The notes under the pieces: model-generated
The model's input: only the letters and a program-made list of their open reading frames with translations
Databases searched by the model: none
Told to the model about the DNA's origin: nothing
Assembly: GCA_964516325.1 (NCBI GenBank)
Contig: CAZFAP010000015.1
Coordinates: 1-44,012, forward strand
Length of the DNA: 44,012 bases
From: CAZFAP01 sp964516325
Lineage (GTDB): Bacteria; Auribacterota; JABMQX01
Direction: 5' to 3'
Translations under genes and position numbers: made by a program
Part shown: in pieces, positions 1 through 6,841 of the stretch
How the letters are laid out: each line of letters starts with the position of its first letter
Numbering within the stretch: the first letter of the stretch is position 1

Positions 1-1
1 T

Positions 2-226
2 GAGATGCGTTCCTTCGTCAAGGAAGGGCGAATTGAGATGACCCTCGATCCTCCGACGAGGAACGCCCCGAAAGTCATCCACATCCGCTTTCGCCACCCC
101 GACGGCAAACCAATGACCGGCGTAACCTTGAACGGCAAACCCGTGTCCAACTTCACTCCCGAAAGCGAGTTGGTTACCCTTCCGCCGTTGAAGGAAAAGG
201 CCACGATCGTCGCGTATTACAAATGA
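2..226 (+). CDS. C-terminal end of a larger protein, cut by the window edge
   Basis: An open frame runs from the left edge to a TGA at 224-226 and has no stop upstream, so this is probably the last 74 or so residues of a gene that starts outside the window. The visible residues alternate beta-strand-like segments (KVIHIRFRHPDGKPMTGVTLNGKPV) and end in a short strand, AYYK. This looks like the C-terminal beta-sandwich found on many secreted glycosidases, but there is no catalytic motif to confirm it. The next gene begins 22 nt downstream on the same strand and may be co-transcribed. Function is unassigned; the glycosidase-tail reading is inference from fold-like composition only. Confidence 0.55.
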   Translation, partial: EMRSFVKEGRIEMTLDPPTRNAPKVIHIRFRHPDGKPMTGVTLNGKPVSNFTPESELVTLPPLKEKATIVAYYK

Positions 227-248
227 CATACAGGCAGAGGGACTGCCA

Positions 249-1166
249 ATGGCAACGGAACCTGTGCCCAAGGTGCTTTCAAGGACCATCGAGGATCCAC
301 AAGTCGCGAAGACGCTTGATGAGCTGTCGGCGGCGGTGGGCGAAACCGTCAACTTCGGTACGCATGTCATGTGCTGGTGCGGAGACCCAGCCACGGAGGC
401 GGGGGAGGGCGCGACGCTTACGCTTTTCGCTCACGCACTGGAACTCCTGGACGCAATCTCGATCCTGCTGAAGCAGTCGTGTATAGACCCCTGCAAGCTG
501 TTGCTTCGTGCGCTTCTCGAGACGCTCTGGGGAGTTGAGTACGTATTTCAGGCCGACACCAAGCGAAGGGCGCTGTCGTTTGCCGTTTGCCGCGCCCACC
601 ACGAAATCAAGTGGCTTCGGACGCTGGACCCTGATACCCCGGACGGGAAGCGATACCGGACGAGCGTCGAGAAGGATAGTGCGCTGCGTGCAGCCCCGCC
701 GGGCGTGTCGCCGGAACGGTTGCCGCAACTGCGTAAAGACATATGCGGCTTGGAAGCCCCTGTCGCAACCCAGGAGTACGCAGAGGTTGAAGCCGAATAC
801 CAGCGCCTTCGCTCGAGCGACAACAAGAACCCACGGTGGTACTCGTTGTTCGGAGGCCCGAAGAAAATCGAGCAGCTTGCGGACAGGGTTCAAGCGGCGG
901 GCCAGTACGAGCTCTTCTACCGCCAATGGTCGGACGCGACGCACGGCACGGATGTCTGGAAACCTGTGGTCGGGTGGAGCCCGCCGGGCAACCTCTGGCT
1001 TCCGCGGATGAGGGACGCTTCCTACGCACGTTTCGCCGCGGGTCTTGCCCTTCCATTCGGCCTCGCCATATACGACGCATTCGTCATGCACTACATGCCT
1101 GACCGCAAGGCCGAACTAACGGCTTGGTATGATGGGCAGGTCAGAAACGTCTGTATGAGCGTATAG
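249..1166 (+). CDS. DUF5677-like helical protein
   Basis: This is a 305-residue, mostly helical protein without a signal peptide or membrane segment, so it is probably cytoplasmic. Around residues 85-100 it has a helix of the form LLRALLETLWGVEYVF, and near residue 225 a YRQWSDATHG segment. Both resemble the conserved helices of DUF5677 (a HEPN-like helical family in which an Arg/Glu helix and an S-x-x-x-H helix face each other). I identify it by pattern only. The ATG at 249 has a GAGGGA sequence 6 nt upstream. It follows the truncated upstream gene closely and precedes the ADP-ribosylglycohydrolase-like gene by about 130 nt. Members of this family are uncharacterised or occur in toxin-antitoxin and defence contexts, but no partner is visible here. 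Confidence 0.6.
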   Translation: MATEPVPKVLSRTIEDPQVAKTLDELSAAVGETVNFGTHVMCWCGDPATEAGEGATLTLFAHALELLDAISILLKQSCIDPCKLLLRALLETLWGVEYVFQADTKRRALSFAVCRAHHEIKWLRTLDPDTPDGKRYRTSVEKDSALRAAPPGVSPERLPQLRKDICGLEAPVATQEYAEVEAEYQRLRSSDNKNPRWYSLFGGPKKIEQLADRVQAAGQYELFYRQWSDATHGTDVWKPVVGWSPPGNLWLPRMRDASYARFAAGLALPFGLAIYDAFVMHYMPDRKAELTAWYDGQVRNVCMSV

Positions 1167-1294
1167 GGAATCTGAGTCGCAGATGGTCTGACCGGCAGGT
1201 CATGATCGGACCGAGCACCCGGTTGTCCACGCGTCAGGCTTTGGTGTGGGCAGCACGGTCTGCTCAGAGAATGAACCACACAAGGGAGCCCAAA

Positions 1295-2515
1295 ATGAAG
1301 CTAAGACAGGATAGCATTAGTCGAAGGGCGTTTTTGAAGCGGGCGGCGGTGGCGGCGGGCATGGCGGCCGCGATGGCACGAAAGGAAGGCGCTGCGGCGG
1401 AAAGCAGGCCAACCGCTGCAGGCAGCGGCGTGAGCCTGAGGGAGAAGTTCTTTGGGTGCATTGCGGGATGCCATATCGGGTCCTCGATGGGGGCCGCGGT
1501 GGAAGGATGGTTGTGGGAGGATATTGAGAAGAAGTACGGGACGCTTGATAAGCTGCTCCCCTATCATCATTACCGGGCGACGAGCGATTGGGTTCGTGAG
1601 CCGGGCACGACGGAAGATGGCGTGGAAAGGCAGAAGTTAATCATCACGGCAATCATGGAGAAGAAGGACAGGGTGACGGCGGAGGATGTCCGGCGGATTT
1701 GGGTGAGAGATATAAAACCCGAATCGGCGGGGAAGATTTCGGAGCCGTTTGAGGCGGCGTTGCTGGCGATGGCGAAAAGCCCGATGCCGGCTTCTGAGCT
1801 TGGAAAATACAGCGGCTATACGGGGTTGGTCTCTCTCTCACGGTCGTGTCATCCGCCTGGGTTAATCAACGCCGGAGACATCGAGAACGCGATAGAGGAC
1901 GTCTATGAAGTCGGGCAGCTCTACGAGGTGGCGAATAGCCGGGGGATACAATGGGCGACGGTAACGGCGGTCGGGATTGCGGCGGGAACAAAGCCCGGGG
2001 CGACGGTGGATAGCGTGTTGGGAGCAATCTTCGACAATTGCGAGAAGGGGGACAAGCGGTTTATTAAGGAAGCGGGGGTCGTGAGCGAAATGGATAGGGC
2101 GCTGAAGGCGACGGAAAAATGTGGGGACTTCCGCGAGATGAGGAAGACTTTCGATGGGATTTACAGTGGGCGAGGGATGCCGTACGCGAGCAGTTACGCG
2201 AATGAGGTGGTCAGCAAGGCGGTCTGCATCTTCCGCATGGTCAAGGGGAATCCGATGGAGGCGATGATCGCAGCGGTCAATACGGGGAGGGATACGGACT
2301 GCCTGGCTTCCGTAGCGTGCGGCATTTCCGGGGCTCTCAGCGGCGGAGCGGCGATACGACCGGAGCTGATCGAGCAGGTTGACCGCGCGACGAAAATCAA
2401 CGTTTACACGAACTCGCAGAGGACGCTGAGAGAGACCTCCGATGGATTGTACGAGGCGTTTAAGACGAGGCTGCGGAGGATGAAGTCCCACGTCGAGGAA
2501 ATGGACTCGGCGTAG
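1295..2515 (+). CDS. Tat-exported ADP-ribosylglycohydrolase-like protein
   Basis: About 406 residues from the ATG at 1295, which has a GGGAG SD 8 nt upstream; the frame stays open further 5' but that part is not protein-like. The N-terminus SRRAFLKRAAVAAGMAAAMA is a twin-arginine signal, so a folded enzyme is probably exported to the periplasm. The mature part has the ADP-ribosylglycohydrolase (DraG/ARH) layout: a Gly-rich start GCIAGCHIGSSMGAAVEG, a degenerate first metal motif T-E-D at about residues 106-108 where the family has TDDT, and a second motif GRDTD with Asp333 and Asp335 followed by an Ala/Gly helix. Family members remove ADP-ribose from proteins or related nucleosides using two Mg ions. 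Export and the altered first motif make a different substrate likely. Planctomycete-like genomes carry many such secreted paralogues. Confidence 0.85.
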   Translation: MKLRQDSISRRAFLKRAAVAAGMAAAMARKEGAAAESRPTAAGSGVSLREKFFGCIAGCHIGSSMGAAVEGWLWEDIEKKYGTLDKLLPYHHYRATSDWVREPGTTEDGVERQKLIITAIMEKKDRVTAEDVRRIWVRDIKPESAGKISEPFEAALLAMAKSPMPASELGKYSGYTGLVSLSRSCHPPGLINAGDIENAIEDVYEVGQLYEVANSRGIQWATVTAVGIAAGTKPGATVDSVLGAIFDNCEKGDKRFIKEAGVVSEMDRALKATEKCGDFREMRKTFDGIYSGRGMPYASSYANEVVSKAVCIFRMVKGNPMEAMIAAVNTGRDTDCLASVACGISGALSGGAAIRPELIEQVDRATKINVYTNSQRTLRETSDGLYEAFKTRLRRMKSHVEEMDSA

Positions 2516-2528
2516 GAATCGCAAGTTC

Positions 2529-2548
2529 GGGCGCCCCATCGCCTTTTT
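2529..2548 (+). terminator. Possible rho-independent terminator after the ADP-ribosylglycohydrolase gene
   Basis: A short GGCG stem (2530-2533), a 6-nt loop and CGCC (2540-2543) are followed by five T residues at 2544-2548, starting 15 nt after the stop codon of the upstream gene. The stem is only 4-5 bp, so it is weak. The site sits between two convergent genes, where a terminator is expected. The rest of the gap to 2643 shows nothing further. Confidence 0.4.
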
Positions 2549-2643
2549 GGACCCGAGCGTAGAGGAAAGCCGTACTGTTTCGCACCATCGTGCCGCGCGA
2601 TGTCACCAGCACCAGTCAGCCAGCGACCGGCTGTGGCACCGCG

Positions 2644-4152
2644 CTACTCGATTGCCACCAGCGTCCAGAGTCGCAGTTCGGGCAGCTCGACGTGCGAGGT
2701 CTGGCCTTCGGTTTGAACCTGGACCGTTTGCGGCGGGGCGTCATAGGCCAAGAGATTGGCCCGGCTGCCCCGAACGCCGAGAAATGAGGCGGGCATGCTG
2801 ATTCGCACGTTCTTTGCGGGTCGCATCCGATCCGCGCTGGCATCGTAATCGCGATTCAGGACGTGCAGCACGACGGGGCTATCTTTGCCCTTCCTCCTCG
2901 CGGTGCACAGGGCGCTCGATGCGCACTTTATCGAACTAGCGTCGGCGGTCTCGAAATCGTCAAACCACTGCGCGTTCTTGCGAATGAACTGGTAGAGCGG
3001 AGCGTACTCTTCGATCGGCGCCTGATACCAATGCGTGCCAAGCTCGCGGTTGAAACACCATTGGCGTTGCGGATGCGGCGCCATGAACCATTGTCCCTGC
3101 GCGTAGGTCAGCGCAATCCAGAACCGGACGAGTTCTTCGGACCCGTTCGCCTTGACGTGCGCCCAATCCCACCCGCCGGCCGTCGCTGCCATAGGTTTTC
3201 CAAGACGCTCCGCCATCTTGAACGCCTCGATGGCGTGATCAAGACTCGATGTGCCTTGCCGGGCGTTGAAACTCACCTCGCAAACGATGTGCGTCAGGTA
3301 TTTGACCACGACGGCGTGTCGTTCCTCCGGCAGGCACGCGTTAGCGCTGAGCAGAATCGGATGCCCCGCCGCCTGCGCCCCGACCTGATGAAGTTCATGG
3401 ACGAAGTCCGCTGCCGCTTCGAGATGGAATCGGAAGAACAGGTCCATGAGCGGAATCTGCCGCTGCACCTTCATGTACTGCTCTCGCGTAGTGGCGTGCT
3501 GGCGAATCAGGTCGCGGTAGTCGAAGTTTTCCAGATTGGCGACGCCAGCTTTGGTGAGGTGCTCCGGCGTTGCGTGTTTCTTCAGATAGTCGCGGAAACC
3601 CCTGACGCAGTAGTCGCACAGCCCGCCGCCGAAAGCGGTCGCCGCCTGTGCCACGCCGAGATGGTCGTCCACGTGAAGCCCGTCGGCGCCTCCTGCCATC
3701 GCCTGCCGCACCTGCTCTCTGGCGTGCGCACGAAATGCGGGATGGTTCGTGCAGCCGAAATAGCTCTTCATCCCCTGGTGCGTGTGATCAAAAAGCCACG
3801 ACACCTCAATCGGCTTCCCTTCGATGTCCCGAGCGACAGCCTCTCGGAGCTCGGCGTTCTCGTACAAGGTTTTTGCTCCTGCGGTCAAGCACCACATGGA
3901 ACCGGTGCAGCGGATGCCAAGGTCATGGTGCCTCTTCACGTGTTCCGGCGTCCCCGCGCCGCCCCAGGCAACAAACGTCGCTCCATACGCTTCGTAGGCT
4001 TTCTCGTCGGAAGCGTACATGAAAACCACGTCGGAGTGCTTGCAGACGGGTTGGGCCGGTTTTGCGGCGGCGTCCTCTCCTGGCGCGCGGAGGCCAGTTG
4101 CCACGCACGCAAAAAGTCCGACTGATAGAGAAAGAAGAATTGTCTGTCGCAT
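2644..4152 (-). CDS. Secreted TIM-barrel glycosidase-like protein
   Basis: About 502 residues from the ATG at 4152, preceded by GAGAGGAGAG. The N-terminus MRQTILLSLSVGLFACVATGLRA is a Sec signal peptide. The mature protein looks like an (alpha/beta)8 glycoside hydrolase: FVAWGGAGTPEHVKRHHDLGI near the start, a strand-end acidic motif GGADGLHVDDHLG around residue 165, and WDWAHVKANGSEELVRFW later. About 100 C-terminal residues look like a beta-sandwich (VVLHVLNRDYDASADRMRPAKNVRISM). It resembles uncharacterised planctomycete and Lentisphaerae secreted proteins with clan GH-A or GH-D-type barrels, but I cannot assign a GH family or substrate. It is transcribed divergently from the esterase at 4414; an inverted repeat lies between them. 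Confidence 0.65.
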   Translation of the reverse strand: MRQTILLSLSVGLFACVATGLRAPGEDAAAKPAQPVCKHSDVVFMYASDEKAYEAYGATFVAWGGAGTPEHVKRHHDLGIRCTGSMWCLTAGAKTLYENAELREAVARDIEGKPIEVSWLFDHTHQGMKSYFGCTNHPAFRAHAREQVRQAMAGGADGLHVDDHLGVAQAATAFGGGLCDYCVRGFRDYLKKHATPEHLTKAGVANLENFDYRDLIRQHATTREQYMKVQRQIPLMDLFFRFHLEAAADFVHELHQVGAQAAGHPILLSANACLPEERHAVVVKYLTHIVCEVSFNARQGTSSLDHAIEAFKMAERLGKPMAATAGGWDWAHVKANGSEELVRFWIALTYAQGQWFMAPHPQRQWCFNRELGTHWYQAPIEEYAPLYQFIRKNAQWFDDFETADASSIKCASSALCTARRKGKDSPVVLHVLNRDYDASADRMRPAKNVRISMPASFLGVRGSRANLLAYDAPPQTVQVQTEGQTSHVELPELRLWTLVAIE

Positions 4153-4272
4153 GGTTTCTCTCCTCTCAAGGGTTGTTGGCGACCCGATGGAAAGTAGAGG
4201 GCGCCGCCCAGCGTGTCTAAATTGGCGGCCGACATGTTTTCGCATTCAGATTTGTTCCACAGCGACAACCTC

Positions 4273-4299
4273 GCGGTCAATAAGAAAGCACTTGACCGC
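4273..4299. promoter_or_regulatory. Perfect 8-bp inverted repeat in a divergent intergenic region
   Basis: GCGGTCAA at 4273-4280 and TTGACCGC at 4292-4299 are separated by 11 nt, giving about 19 bp between arm centres, close to two helical turns. It lies between the divergently transcribed glycosidase-like gene (start 4152, minus) and esterase (start 4414, plus), the usual position of a shared operator. The right arm contains TTGACC, a possible -35, but I see no good -10 at the right spacing on either strand. No other element is visible in 4153-4413. Confidence 0.45.
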
Positions 4300-4413
4300 A
4301 AGATGATTTTTGCGAGAAGTTAGGCGGACAAGAACAATTGATGTAGAGAGCACTGCGGATTGATGAGGTTGGCCCTCGCCTGACACACGATGAGCAATAG
4401 AGGTGCGAAAACA

Positions 4414-5181
4414 ATGACTCGCCATCTTCTCGCGACTATCCTCGTCCTTTGCGCAACGTTCGCCGACAGGATCGAAGGGGGCCTCCTGCCCACAGCAGAG
4501 GCGCAAGGGAAGCCCGCCCGGGCGGCCAATCTCCGAAATCAACCAGCGCAGACCTCTCAACGCGGAGACAGGCTCGTCGAGGGAGCAGCAGGCTACAAAT
4601 ACCTCTGCTATCTTCCGAAGGGCTACAGCGATCAGCCAAAGTTCTGGCCTCTGATTGTCTTCCTGCACGGGGCGTGCCGCGACGAGGATTTACAGAAACT
4701 GAAGCGCTTCGGGCCGATCAAATTTGCCCTGGAGCACGACGATTTTCGGTTCATTGTCGCCGCTCCGGCGTCGGCTCGCGGGTGGTCGGTTAAGGAACTG
4801 AGTTCGTTCCTGGACAGGATTCAGACACAGTTTCGCGTTGATCGCAATCGAATATACCTGACGGGTCCCAGCATGGGCGGGCATGCCACATGGGAGATGG
4901 CTGTCGCGTATCCGGGGCGTTTCGCCGCCATCGCGCCGGTTGCCGGGGCGGGAAATCCAAGGCTTGCCGCGAGCAGATTGCGCCGGGTGCCTGTCTGGGT
5001 TTTTCACGGGGAGAAGGATGATGTCGTGCCGGTGACATTTGCGCGGATGATGATTGAGGCGATGAAAGGGTGCGGGGGTGAGGTGAAGCAAACCCTCTAT
5101 CCGGACCGGGGACATGACGCTTGCCCCATCCCCTACGAGAATCCCGAGTTATATGAGTGGTTTTTGCGGCACAGAAGGTAG
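4414..5181 (+). CDS. Secreted alpha/beta-hydrolase (esterase or feruloyl-esterase type)
   Basis: About 255 residues from the ATG at 4414 (MTRHLLATILVLCATFADR, a Sec signal peptide); an in-frame ATG at 4390 is an alternative. The fold is an alpha/beta hydrolase of the PHB-depolymerase/feruloyl-esterase (LpqC) kind. It has the oxyanion-hole segment LIVFLHGACRDE, nucleophile elbow GPSMGG with Ser153, acid D202 or D203 in HGEKDDVVP, and His234 in RGHDAC. Length and motif spacing match that family. The likely role is cleavage of carbohydrate or polymer esters outside the cytoplasm, fitting the neighbouring exported glycosidase-like gene on the other strand. The exact substrate is not visible. Confidence 0.82.
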   Translation: MTRHLLATILVLCATFADRIEGGLLPTAEAQGKPARAANLRNQPAQTSQRGDRLVEGAAGYKYLCYLPKGYSDQPKFWPLIVFLHGACRDEDLQKLKRFGPIKFALEHDDFRFIVAAPASARGWSVKELSSFLDRIQTQFRVDRNRIYLTGPSMGGHATWEMAVAYPGRFAAIAPVAGAGNPRLAASRLRRVPVWVFHGEKDDVVPVTFARMMIEAMKGCGGEVKQTLYPDRGHDACPIPYENPELYEWFLRHRR

Positions 5182-5223
5182 TGGGCGGGGCCGAAGGGAG
5201 CTTGGAGTGCAGTCCCGCCGTCG

Positions 5224-5252
5224 GCGGCATCCCGCCAAAGGCGGGATGCCGC
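5224..5252. repeat. GC-rich perfect hairpin (13-bp stem, 3-nt loop)
   Basis: The arms 5224-5236 and 5240-5252 are exactly complementary around an AAA loop; the core is GGCATCCCGCC. It lies 43 nt after the esterase stop codon and has no T run, so it is not a classical intrinsic terminator. The stretch just after it (5257-5285) is rich in CTCTGCG/CTCTCTGCGG near-repeats, the kind of low-complexity text seen in dispersed intergenic repeats of uncultured genomes. It may be a REP-like element or a 3'-end stabiliser. Confidence 0.65.
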
Positions 5253-5327
5253 GTACATCCGTGCTCTGCGCTCTCTGCGGTGAGTCCCCCCTGAGACTGA
5301 GGCGTTACACCCAGGCGCGCATCCCGA

Positions 5328-5357
5328 TTGACAGGCGCTCGCCGGGGAATGTATAAT
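5328..5357 (+). promoter_or_regulatory. Consensus sigma70-type promoter for the fmdB/dac unit
   Basis: TTGACA at 5328-5333 and TATAAT at 5352-5357 are both perfect consensus hexamers with an 18-bp spacer. The predicted start of transcription is near 5364, giving a leader of about 75 nt before the zinc-ribbon gene at 5439. This is one of the two best-matching promoters in the window and suggests constitutive, fairly strong expression of the downstream genes. Confidence 0.78.
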
Positions 5358-5438
5358 TCTGCGTGAAAGGGGACTCGGTGGGCGACCGGACTAAAGCGCA
5401 CGCGGAATCCGGATCGAGCGAATGGCAGGTGGTAGTCT

Positions 5439-5699
5439 ATGCCAACCTATGAATATAGAGCGATAGATGAAGCAAAGGCGTGCGAGTACTGTGCGGAGAG
5501 CTTTGAAATAGACCAGCATATGAGCGACCCGCCCGTTTCGGTTTGTCCGAGATGCGGAGCGGCTGTGAAAAGGGTGATTTCACTGTTCTCTGTGAGCACA
5601 GGACCCTCAGGGAAATCGCTCCTCAGCGATAAGAACATTAAGCGACACGGCTTCACAAAGCTCGTCAACGAAGGGGGCGGGAAGTTCAGGAGAATCTAA
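5439..5699 (+). CDS. FmdB-family zinc-ribbon protein
   Basis: This is an 86-residue protein beginning MPTYEYRA, the signature start of the FmdB family (CxxC_CxxC_SSSS domain). Four cysteines form the zinc ribbon: CEYC near residues 16-19 and CPRC near 37-40, followed by the usual Ser/Lys-rich tail. Family members are small cytoplasmic proteins annotated as putative regulators after FmdB of methylotrophs; the molecular role is not settled. The gene sits directly behind a consensus promoter and 105 nt upstream of the diadenylate cyclase gene on the same strand, so the two are probably co-transcribed. Its tail after the second CxxC is short, but length is normal for the family. Confidence 0.9.
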   Translation: MPTYEYRAIDEAKACEYCAESFEIDQHMSDPPVSVCPRCGAAVKRVISLFSVSTGPSGKSLLSDKNIKRHGFTKLVNEGGGKFRRI

Positions 5700-5804
5700 G
5701 GGCCCGCTCCGGAACCGGGATTCGAGCGACCTGGGGTGGCGCCTTTTGCCCTGGCACGTAGAACGCACACCCAGCTCAGGGGGCAAGGGAGCACGGACAC
5801 AATC

Positions 5805-6836
5805 ATGAGGCACAACCCGAAAATGGGAGCGGAAACCGTCCTTCGGTACGCTCGCCAGATGGCGAAAGAATGCAGGGTGCAGGCAATTGTTGTCTGTGCT
5901 GACGTTTTCTCGTCCCCGGACGACCTGAAAGCCCATTTGTCCGCCGAGCCGGAGGTCAAGACGGTCGTAGTTACACGCGACGCCCGCTCATTTGAAGAGG
6001 GTCTTGCCGAGGAGGTACGACTGATCAAGGTGCCCGACGTGAACCTGACGCGGATGGCGCAGATCAAAATGGCAATTCTGCTTGGGGCGTATCGCGGGGC
6101 ATTGAACCAGAGCGACAGGCTTTTGTGCCTGTCAGGGATTGCGCGCAGCGACGAGTTGGATACCGTTCTTTTCACGACGGTGGGAGACGATGTGGAGATG
6201 TTCGGGACAACCGGGCTTGAGCAGCTCCGCAAGCACAGCAATCCGGAAGTCTTCGAACAAGTCCTCGACATAGCGGTATCGCTCGGGCAGGAGGGCCGGC
6301 AGGGCAAACCTGTGGGAACCATTTTCGTGATCGGCGACATCGAGCACGTCAAGCAGTTTTCCGAGCCGCTGATGTTGAATCCCTTTCAAGGGCACCCTGA
6401 AGAGCACCGCAACATTCTCGACCCGTCGCTGAGAGAGACGATCAAAGAGCTTTCCGCCCTGGACGGCGCCTTCCTGATTCGGGACGATGGCGTGGTGGAG
6501 GCGGCGGGCGTTTTTCTCCGGTCCGTCGTGCCGGGGAGCGTTCTCCCTCACGGCTTGGGGGCGAGGCACAGGTCAGCCGCGGGCATAACCGCCGCGACGG
6601 AAGCCACCGCTATCACGGTCAGCGAATCCACCGGAACCGCTACGGTTTTTCAGGGCGGGGAAATCATGACCGAAATTGAAAAGCCGCGAGCTATTGGCGC
6701 CGGGGTTCCCGAGGATGACAAGCTGTTCGGGAAAAGTCCCGCTGTCCCGGGACGCCTTCCCACCCGCCAGCGTGTCGCACCGAAGAATCGAAAGAAGACC
6801 ATCCCGAACAAGGGGGCAACTGACGCTCAATCCTGA
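5805..6836 (+). CDS. Diadenylate cyclase (c-di-AMP synthase) with pyruvate-kinase-like N-terminal domain
   Basis: About 343 residues from the ATG at 5805 (GGGAG 13 nt upstream); an in-frame ATG at 5736 would add 23 unconvincing residues. Residues about 215-300 form a DisA_N/DAC domain with both signature motifs: DGA at 220-222, and RHR at 254-256 inside LGARHRSAAGIT, followed by AITVSESTG. DAC domains condense two ATP into cyclic di-AMP, a messenger controlling osmolyte balance and envelope homeostasis. There is no membrane helix as in CdaA and no DNA-binding tail as in DisA. The first 200 residues (AIVV, TVVVTRD, LIKVPDVNLTRMAQIKMAILLGAYRG, DRLLCLSG) resemble the C-terminal alpha/beta domain of pyruvate kinase, as in archaeal DacZ. 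The basic tail after residue 300 looks disordered. The next gene begins 5 nt downstream. Confidence 0.85.
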   Translation: MRHNPKMGAETVLRYARQMAKECRVQAIVVCADVFSSPDDLKAHLSAEPEVKTVVVTRDARSFEEGLAEEVRLIKVPDVNLTRMAQIKMAILLGAYRGALNQSDRLLCLSGIARSDELDTVLFTTVGDDVEMFGTTGLEQLRKHSNPEVFEQVLDIAVSLGQEGRQGKPVGTIFVIGDIEHVKQFSEPLMLNPFQGHPEEHRNILDPSLRETIKELSALDGAFLIRDDGVVEAAGVFLRSVVPGSVLPHGLGARHRSAAGITAATEATAITVSESTGTATVFQGGEIMTEIEKPRAIGAGVPEDDKLFGKSPAVPGRLPTRQRVAPKNRKKTIPNKGATDAQS

Positions 6837-6841
6837 CCGAT

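Noticed and set aside
2863..4125. Long plus-strand frame of 420 codons opposite the secreted glycosidase-like gene.
   Set aside because: The minus-strand frame has a signal peptide, SD and barrel motifs; the plus-strand frame is Arg/Pro/Val-rich antisense shadow. The same holds for the long plus frames at 18963-20171, 25550-27001, 27160-28746, 39285-40349 and 41754-42863.
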